The notes beneath the pieces were generated by a model. It was not told the DNA's origin, did not search any database, and saw only the letters and a list, made by a program, of their open reading frames with translations. Both the position numbers and the translations under genes were made by a program. A stretch of 64,000 nucleotides of DNA, from positions 1 to 64,000 of the forward strand of contig JAKSZP010014459.1 of assembly GCA_022478985.1 (NCBI GenBank), in the 5' to 3' direction. This document shows, in pieces, positions 56,692-64,000 of the stretch. The first letter of the stretch is position 1. Every line of letters starts with the position of its first letter. This stretch comes from Massospora cicadina (Eukaryota > Entomophthoromycota > Entomophthoromycetes > Entomophthorales > Entomophthoraceae).

Positions 56692-59600
56692 ATGGGGGAA
56701 ACCTTCACTCTAGGGATGCTGAATATCGCCGGACTCAAGGCCTCCCCATCCCGGGCTAGGAAACTGAGTTTTTTACAAAACAATTTACCCGTGGATATCC
56801 TGGCCATCCAGGAGTCCCACTGTCCACGAGGTTCTGAGGAAGCTTGGAAAACAATACTCCTACCATCCCTATCCTTTTGGTCAAAGCACTGTGGGGGTGC
56901 TAATTTGGAAAAACAATTTTTTCAAATTTACATCTTCAGAAACATTCCTAAATGGCTGAGTGCTCGTTGTCACCTATTCATGGGCTGATGTTGCACACAC
57001 AATTGTCAACATTTATGCCCCAAACGGTGCACATGAGCGTTGGGAATTTTTCTCATCAGTCAAATCCCTCCCACTACCCCCCAATTCTTTCCTAATTGGT
57101 GACATGAAAGTTGGCTAACCTCACCAACGGACTGGTGGCCGCCCTTACCCCACACCCCACAGGGTCACGTAGAACTACGCATTCTAAAAGCCACCCTTGG
57201 GTTAATGGATGCGCTGCCGTGACATGCCCCACTGCTTGAAAACATGATGCGTCCCCACGTCCACAACGGCCAATTAAGGTCTATGACCCGCATCAACCTT
57301 ATTCTAGCACTGGCGAAATTCCAACCCCACATCTCCCAATTCAAAACAACGAAAATGGAATTCTCCAACCACTGACTGGTCTCAATAACATACCACTTAC
57401 CTGTCACAGTTGCAAAGGCCCCACATTGGTGCAAAATCCGCCCCCAGAGCTCGCGTTGCCAGGATTTTCCACGTGGGTGGAAGAGGCAAATTTGGCAAAA
57501 TCATTTGTTGCACCGTTTTGCGCAGACCCCATTTCCACATGGGCAACTTTCAAAGAAGACACCATCCGCCACTATCACCATCTCTCATCCAGATGCTCAT
57601 GAGCCACATCGGCGGTTATATCACGCACGCTGGCAGAATTGGCCCACTTGGAGTCCAACATTCCAGCCTCAGGATATAGCCCTGCATGGGGCCAGAAGTG
57701 GGCGGAGGCAGCAGCACACCTCAATGCACTGGAAAGGCAACACAAACATCGGGTTTGTGTCCAATACAGGGCCACACGCATCACTAAAGGTGACAAGTGC
57801 ACTGCATACTTCTTCAAAAAATTTTTTGCACCATGCCAGAGCATGGCCTGCACACAGGTGCAAAGATCAGATAATTCTATTGTGGACACACTGGCCTAAG
57901 TGGCAATCGAAACATAAAGATATTACTCCAAGTTATACCAAGCTGAACCAATTCAGCCGGCCAAAATGGTGGAATTTCTTGACCGAGCTCATATCCGCAC
58001 CATTTTCTGATACCCAGAAATAATAAATTTAATTACTCCAAACGAATTATGTACTACCATTCGCGGTGCACCAAACCAAAAATGCCCAGGCCCAGATGGC
58101 ATTCCATATGAGTTCTACAAAAAATGATTTAAATATATATCCCCATTGCTGCTTCACTCAACCAAAGCCTGTTGGAAACGCGCCTCCTACCAGGAGGACA
58201 TGAGGCCTTTATGGTCACACTCTTCAAGAAAGGGGATAGGCTAGACTTAGCTAACTGGCGCCCCATTTCTCTAACAAACACAGACACCAAAATTTTAACC
58301 AAAATCATGGCTAACCGTTTAGGGACTGTAGCATCTGCCACCATCTCCCCAGAACAATTTGGTTTCATCCCCTGAAGGTCGATTTGGGATAACGTGCACT
58401 CTGTGGCTAATGTGTGTCAGTCCACAGCCTCAGGGGCACTTGTATTCTTGGACCAACAAAAGGCCTATGATAGAGTAAACTGGGAATACCTTAAGGCCTG
58501 CCTCCAACAATTCCGCCTACCTCCCCGCTTCATTAACTGGGTGATGCTGCTCACGGAATCTGCAACAATGGCAGTGCACGGCCCAGGTTTCCTAACGGAA
58601 GTAGTCCATCCTCAAAGGGGCCTACGACAAGGGGACCCCTCAGCCCACTCTTATACAAATTCAGCCTTGACCCACTACTGCGAAATGTGAATGCCCAACT
58701 CACTGGGGTCCGTGTGCCAGGCCAAACCCCAGTCAAGATGATGGCATTTGCAGATGATTGCGTGGTGGGGGTGTCTAATAATAAAGTCGCACGCGCGCTT
58801 GAAGCCCTCATCCAGGAATATTCCCAGGTAAGCAACGCGGCACTGAACGCCTCCAAAACCAAAATCATCCTCCTTGGTCAGTTTCAAAACTGCTGGGCCC
58901 CAGCAAGTAGTTCCCAACCTGGCCCATCTGCTCGCCCACGTCCACGCCTTACTAACTCAACACACACCGCTCCACTGGTGCTCCCCTTTGTGCCACGACC
59001 TACCATAGGACCGGTACGCCATCTGGGCGTGTGGTTGGAGGCAGGTGGATACGCGTCAGCAGTAATGGAGTGCCATATACTGGACAACGTGACAAAGCGA
59101 ATCGCCTCTCTCAGAGCCCACCCTACTACCCTCACTGGCAGGATTGTTCTTGCCAACTCTATGCTCCTATCCAAAGTCTGGTTCAGAGCCCACGCCATCC
59201 CCTTCTCCCCAAGCTTCTTCAAATCCCTGTATGCTTTGCTACAAGGTTGGCTTTGGTCAGGCCGCCCTCCACCAGTATGGCTAGAGGTCATGTTTGGCCC
59301 TCATCATCATGGTGGCATGGGCCTACTTGACTTCAAAGCCCATGCCGCCAAGATCCTGGGCACCTGGATCGCGGCCGTCACTGCTCATACACTCCCATCC
59401 CAACACTGGTCCCGCGTGGTATGCTCCAACTTCTCCTGAGCCTTGGGCCTCAACAATCCATCAAACCCCCACTCCCTGATGAAATACCTCGCATCACACT
59501 TATCGGCCACAGGTCCTCACGGGACCAAAACCCACTACAAACGAATCCTACTCTCTATGTGAAGCGCAGAGTGGAGAATTTGTATTAGTGGACATACAAC

Positions 59601-59960
59601 CCAAAGAGGCCGCCCCTCTCCTCAGTTCACACAAGAGGTACAGGGGCTACCCATTCATGATGGCGTGATCCCCATTCGACCCCAAGTCATATCCAGGGTG
59701 GACTACCTGGACATGATGGACATCCCTTATTCCACTGAGACCCAAAAGACTATCTAGAAATATGCACACCATCCTCTGTTGCAGCCTCAAGTCCACTCCC
59801 ATGTGTGGCGCGTCCTGAGGCGGGTGTATCGTACAGCTGAGCGCTCTAATGCTTTACACTCATCCTGTGTCGTGTGTGGCCAGTATGGAACGCTGTTCCA
59901 CCGCCTGGAGAAGTGCCCCACCTCTAAAGTAATATAGCGCGAAGTCCAACGTCTGCTAGG
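56692..59960 (+). pseudogene. LINE-C ORF2
   Basis: Endonuclease start M-L-N-I-A-G-L-K and I-L-A-I-Q-E-S-H-C near 56720-56820. Linker region with many stops. RT: N-W-R-P-I-S-L-T near 58250, L-D-Q-Q-K-A-Y-D-R-V near 58450, G-L-R-Q-G-D-P near 58620 and F-A-D-D near 58749. Thumb region H-G-G-M-G-L-L-D-F near 59310. C-terminal zinc finger C-V-V-C-G-Q-Y-G-T-L-F-H-R-L-E-K-C near 59868-59918 (CX2CX7HX4C). At least four frame changes. Typical of Tad1/I-group fungal LINEs; clade not proven. Confidence 0.85.
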
Positions 59961-60597
59961 CCAGGATCAAACACATCCCTTCAGTCTGTCAAGAGATATG
60001 TTTGCTTCATCAATGGCCTCCCCCTCCCACCCTCCCTCCGTGCTCTGGTGGTTGCAATCGCCATGTGGACTATCCACACGATTGTCTTGGATGCCATCGC
60101 TTGATCCATCCCCACCCTCCCTGAAGATGTCCACAGATTCCGGTCTCATTTGGTGGATCACTTTCAAGCGTGGATGTTTGGATATCTCCCACCGCGTCGC
60201 TGACAGCTGGTCTCCTCCTGGTTCCCAGTCTGGTTCATCAAATCAGACCCCTTCCTCCACACGTGCTCAATAGTGGCTACGTCCCCTACACACGTTCCCT
60301 CCCCCTTCCCATAAGTGGCGTTCCCGCTGGCAACAAGAGATAGCATCGCTTCTCTGGGGTGCCTCCCCTGGTACTAAGTTTTGTCTCGTCTGAGTCATAT
60401 TTGGAAGTGTCCGTCCCATGGTCAGCCTTCCCCGCAATAAATTTAAATTTAAAATTTAAAATTATATTTTTTATTTTAAGATCTACTATGATATCTTTTT
60501 TATTTCTGGACAACTCTCTTACCGCTCAGTATAACTTTCTAAGCAAAATCTTATAAAAAAAGAAGCAAATTTTGATTGCCATTATAGTTTCACTCCA

Positions 60598-62265
60598 ATG
60601 TCCTCAAATTCCCCACCAGCTGCCCCAGTGTGGGGCAGCGGCAAAACTCCCCCAACCATTTCTCATCTGACAGGAAAAGTGCTAAGACTGGCTTTCCCAG
60701 TCATACCAAGCCCCTGGGACATTTGTTCCTCCCAAGGATCTTGACGCCCACCTCACCCAAACCCAAGCAGTGCCTCATTGTCCCCTGGTGCTCCCCCAGA
60801 GCAACATGCATTTTGGCCTTAGGGTCAATTATGGGAAACTATTCCCTTACCACAACTAAGCCATTATCAAAATGGCTCAGGTGGTGATGACTTCCACCAG
60901 TTTAATTGACTTCTGCCCTATAAGGGGTATTTTGATCTTAGCTTTACCTGTAAAGCTGACGCTGCCACTGCGGCAACTATGCCCCTGGGTTTCCAGGGTA
61001 CCCCTCTCCCCACAATTTGGACCTGGCTTCCAGCGGATACCACTTTGGTGGTTCAGTTCGCTGGTTTGCCTACCCACCTTCCCCCTGAGGTGCTCCACCA
61101 GGAGCTGATGGAAAATTGGCAGCCTATGGCTCCAACCCCATCTTACAATTTGTGGTCCCAAATAGGGCCACACGTCTCACTGGGCCTTAGGCATATGCCA
61201 TGATCAGCCCTGAATCTAATAAAATTGTCTTGTCAATTCCCCTTGCGCTGTCATCCCCTCTGCCCCTGACCATCCATTCTGGGCCTGCGTCAAGGGTGGG
61301 CGGATGATATGTCTATCCTGTTTCAAGTTAACCACTCAAAATGTAATTGCCCATCCTTAGCTGCTTCTGACGGCTCTGATTTTTCATCTGCCAGTTTCCA
61401 ATCTGCTGCCCACCCCGCGCCATCTTTGGTATGGGGTACAATCTTACCTCCCCCTCCCCCAAAGCCTATTGCTGCAGCTGCACCTGCAGCCACCAATTAG
61501 CCTCCTCCTCGCCCCAGTGCCACAAACGCTCCCTCCAATCAAGCACATGATTAAACCCCAGTTTTCTCCTATGCATCCTCCGACCAACCAATCAAACCTC
61601 AGGAATATGCTGATTTCCAAATTCAATTCAATCAAAATACTCAGGATCTATTGGCTGAAATTGATGAGTCTGGAAATATTAATGAAGACTTCACTATCCA
61701 ACTCGAGAAGTCTGTGTTTACTGATCATGATGCTACACTACCACCTTGTTTATATGCCCTAGCAAAACGCTGAAAATTTCTTCAGCGACCACCAGCTGGC
61801 TGTTGAAGCAATGGATGAGCCATATTGTTGTCTGCTCCACAAAGCTGCCGCCAAATCAGTGCCAATGCTTGCAGGAGGAATACCTCCTCCCATTATCCCC
61901 TCCACCGCCAATATGCTCCAAAAGAAGATGTTGATCAAATCTAAAAAAGCCACCAATGACGCCATCCAGCATGTGGCAATGATAGCGCAGAATCCCAAAA
62001 ATTCAGATTACCTGCACCAATATTGCCGCGTTTGTAAAGCTCCCCAATGCACGCATGAAAGCTGAAACAGCTTTGACAGTTACATCAGAACTCTTATATA
62101 CAACCACTGTCTTCCTGCCACCCCAACCATCAGAAATTTATCTTCAAAATCCGCTGATGCCCCAACACCCCTGCTCTCCGCCATAGCCCGTGCCCTGCTT
62201 TGGGGTGAAGTAGAGGCCGAGGATGAGCCCTCTGATACCCCCTTACCTTCCGCCATGATGGGATA
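60598..62265 (+). pseudogene. ORF1-like gene without a reverse transcriptase (copy at 61 kb)
   Basis: From ATG 60598 one frame holds for about 390 codons, broken by several TGA/TAG stops and one TAA at 61552. One 1-nt shift near 61765 leads to the C-terminal frame ending at TAA about 62263. Regions: an RRM/DUF4283-like segment (D-L-S-F-T-C-K-A, V-V-Q-F-A-G-L-P) near 60935-61080 resembling LINE-C ORF1; a Pro/Ala-rich middle (61440-61520); and a cluster C-R-V-C-K-A-P-Q-C-T-H near 62026-62056. The C-terminus (D-A-P-T-P-L-L-S-A) is shared with the other two copies. No ORF2 follows. Confidence 0.6.
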
Positions 62266-64000
62266 AGCAGTTCCCGCTGTCCCACCTGGTTGGTTGTGTT
62301 TTCATTTTGTGTGTCATCCACTCATTTTGGGCAGTTTTCTTGTTTTTTTTGGTGAGGATTTATTTTTTAGCTTTTTAAGTTTTGGTAATGTCAGTACCCT
62401 GGTCAGCTTACCTTGATTAGATAATTTTTTTATCTCTATTGTCATAGTAACGTTTGTCTAAAGAAGTAGCTTCCACTCTCCTGTGTCATGGCATGAAACT
62501 CATTAAACAGTGTTTCAACTTGCACTCAAGCATCCTTGGACGATCTCTTTAAGTTTATATATTATAATCTTTCATTTTTGTCTTTCCTCTGGACCTTGTA
62601 CGCTACTTCAAAAAACTCTTAGTACCATATAGCTATATTTCTCACTCTATATAAACATGATCAATGGTCTGTAGGTCCAGTATGGCCTCTGTTTTTATTG
62701 ATTGTAGAAAATATTAAACTATCTATAGTTGTCATAAATCTGGCTTATTTTATTAAATTGCACTTTACAAGGGATATCTGGTCTCAGATTCTTATCTAAA
62801 GCTAATGCTACTGCTGCATCATTTATCACCTGATTCACAAGGTACCACGATTCCCACCATTTTCACACATCTACAAGCTGATGCAACGCTCATATTCTCC
62901 TTTCTGGTCTTACAACCAAACCATATCCTAAAATAATATAACAGGAGCTGATGTATGAGTTTTAAATATAGCCTTTTACCCTGTCTTTTATATTGTGGTC
63001 TTATAAGCGACCTTTTTTTCTAGTCCCTAGACCTATACACCCTGGCCTATCTGCCATGAATCACATATTGCAAATTTTATTCTGCTGTATCTCTGCCCCA
63101 AATCACCTCTTATGGCTTAGGCTAGAGATAGTTAAACCATATTATTAGTATGATTATAACTGAAACACACAAAAAATGCTTGGTGGTTGCTGCCACAACA
63201 AACTCCCAGGACTCTCATCCCAATCCTACCTCTGACCCAACGAGCAAGAATCTAGCTGTGTATAATTCATCCTACATCCAGATTAAAAAATGAATTTAGT
63301 TGACACCATCCAATCAGACCTTAAAATGAGTATTACTTCTATCTTTCCTAATTTTAGATTAGAACTTTTGCCCCTCATACCTAAACCAAAATCTGAATAA
63401 CTAACTTTCTTATTCAGACTTCCCCCAATACTAAGCAAGCATCTCTAATTTTAAGATTAATTACTTTTTCAACCTTATTTTTTAGTATAAATGTGTTTAC
63501 TTGTTTGGAAGAATCCATGAATTTTTTACTCATACTTTATGGCCATTTTTGACAATTTTCACTTTAATCTATCACCTCAAAGCTAGAAAATTTGACTTTG
63601 AACCCTTCATCCGCATTCTGAGAATTCAGCCGCTGCTCTACTGATACACCCATCTACTACGCCATTTACAATGCCTTTGTCCTCTTGATGAGACAGATCA
63701 TCTTTAAAGATACATTAATGATATACCAGAAAATACAAAGTCTTATATAAATAAGCTAGGCTTTTTTAAAACCATGCCATCAAAGAAGTGGCTAAGATCT
63801 CACTGTATTATCCCAAGACCAAAGTTATCTTTTATGATGTTGTAATTTTCAATTGTCTTTGATATTCTGTATGTGATGGATAGCTTGCACATAACTTGAA
63901 GCCTTACTTTGTACAAATTTTTGATGCCAATATATATATATATATATATATAACTTTATGATTCATCCAAACATGATTCTTTTTTATTTTATCCATTCTT
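62266..64000. other. AT-rich DNA, nothing recognised
   Basis: No ORF above noise, no repeat partner inside the window, no RNA gene. It could include the 3' UTR of the preceding unit and unique intergenic DNA. Confidence 0.5.
63931..63952. repeat. (TA)11 microsatellite
   Basis: Eleven uninterrupted TA units. Confidence 0.95.

Larger units (their letters stand above)
55173..60473 (+). mobile_element. LINE-C: apparently full-length non-LTR retrotransposon, 5.3 kb
   Basis: Bounded by a 9-bp direct repeat TTTTAAGAT (55164-55172 and 60474-60482). It starts with CTTTCTCGTTGCAAACACTTTT, like the 5' end of LINE-B, and ends with an AT-rich tail (AATAAATTTAAATTT...). Two ORFs: ORF1 with a CCHC knuckle and ORF2 with endonuclease, reverse transcriptase and a CCHC-type finger. 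Stops and frameshifts in ORF2; ORF1 is nearly intact. Confidence 0.85.

Noticed and set aside
1..64000. CRISPR arrays, bacterial operons or prophage
   Set aside because: No regularly spaced short repeats and no bacterial-type genes; LTR elements, LINEs, a SINE with Pol III boxes and a tRNA without encoded CCA indicate eukaryotic DNA.

Overview
The window is eukaryotic, repeat-rich DNA with no recognisable protein-coding host gene. The only host-type gene I can support is one tRNA-Ile(AAU). Ty3/gypsy chromovirus-type elements, endonuclease-type LINEs with zinc-knuckle ORF1 proteins, Helitrons and tRNA-derived SINEs together suggest a fungus with an expanded genome. I cannot name a genus. Almost every coding region is broken by TGA, TAG and TAA stops and by indels. 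Many of the differences between paired repeats are C:G to T:A transitions, several of them at CpG sites.

Layout. 1-7088: Gyp1, a Ty3/gypsy element with a chromodomain, whose 5' LTR starts just outside the window. 7089-10238: AT-rich DNA with a 5'-truncated SINE, an inverted-repeat transposon relic and two small Helitron copies. 10239-25526: a Helitron-like element (TC...CTAG between A and T) that contains LINE-B (10620-25047, 13-bp target duplication), which in turn contains Gyp2 (15536-21910, minus strand). 25545-25618: the tRNA-Ile gene. About 26131-51689: pieces of LINE-D, a relative of LINE-B, interrupted by a SINE (18-bp duplication), Gyp3 (perfect 5-bp duplication), Gyp4 and Gyp5 (minus strand). 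51690-54600: a possible solo LTR, unassigned DNA and a reverse-strand copy of an ORF1-only retroposon. 55173-60473: LINE-C, apparently full length. 60598-62265: a second ORF1-only unit. 62266-64000: AT-rich DNA with nothing recognised except a TA microsatellite.

The elements are related to one another. Gyp3 and Gyp4 are one family and Gyp5 is a distant relative. Gyp3 has a primer binding site that matches the 3' end of the tRNA-Ile gene about 2 kb away over 18 nt. Gyp1 and Gyp2 form a different, chromodomain-bearing group with unusual features: a long U5 carries an open frame for a hydrophobic, multi-membrane-segment protein that runs across the LTR boundary into the internal region; no capsid or zinc-knuckle gag is visible; and the predicted transcript start can pair with the primer site, as in self-priming Tf1/sushi elements. 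LINE-B and LINE-D share an ORF1 whose N-terminal half is a long array of about 13-residue tryptophan repeats. A third family encodes only an ORF1-like RNA-binding protein, and its insertions show retroposition hallmarks.
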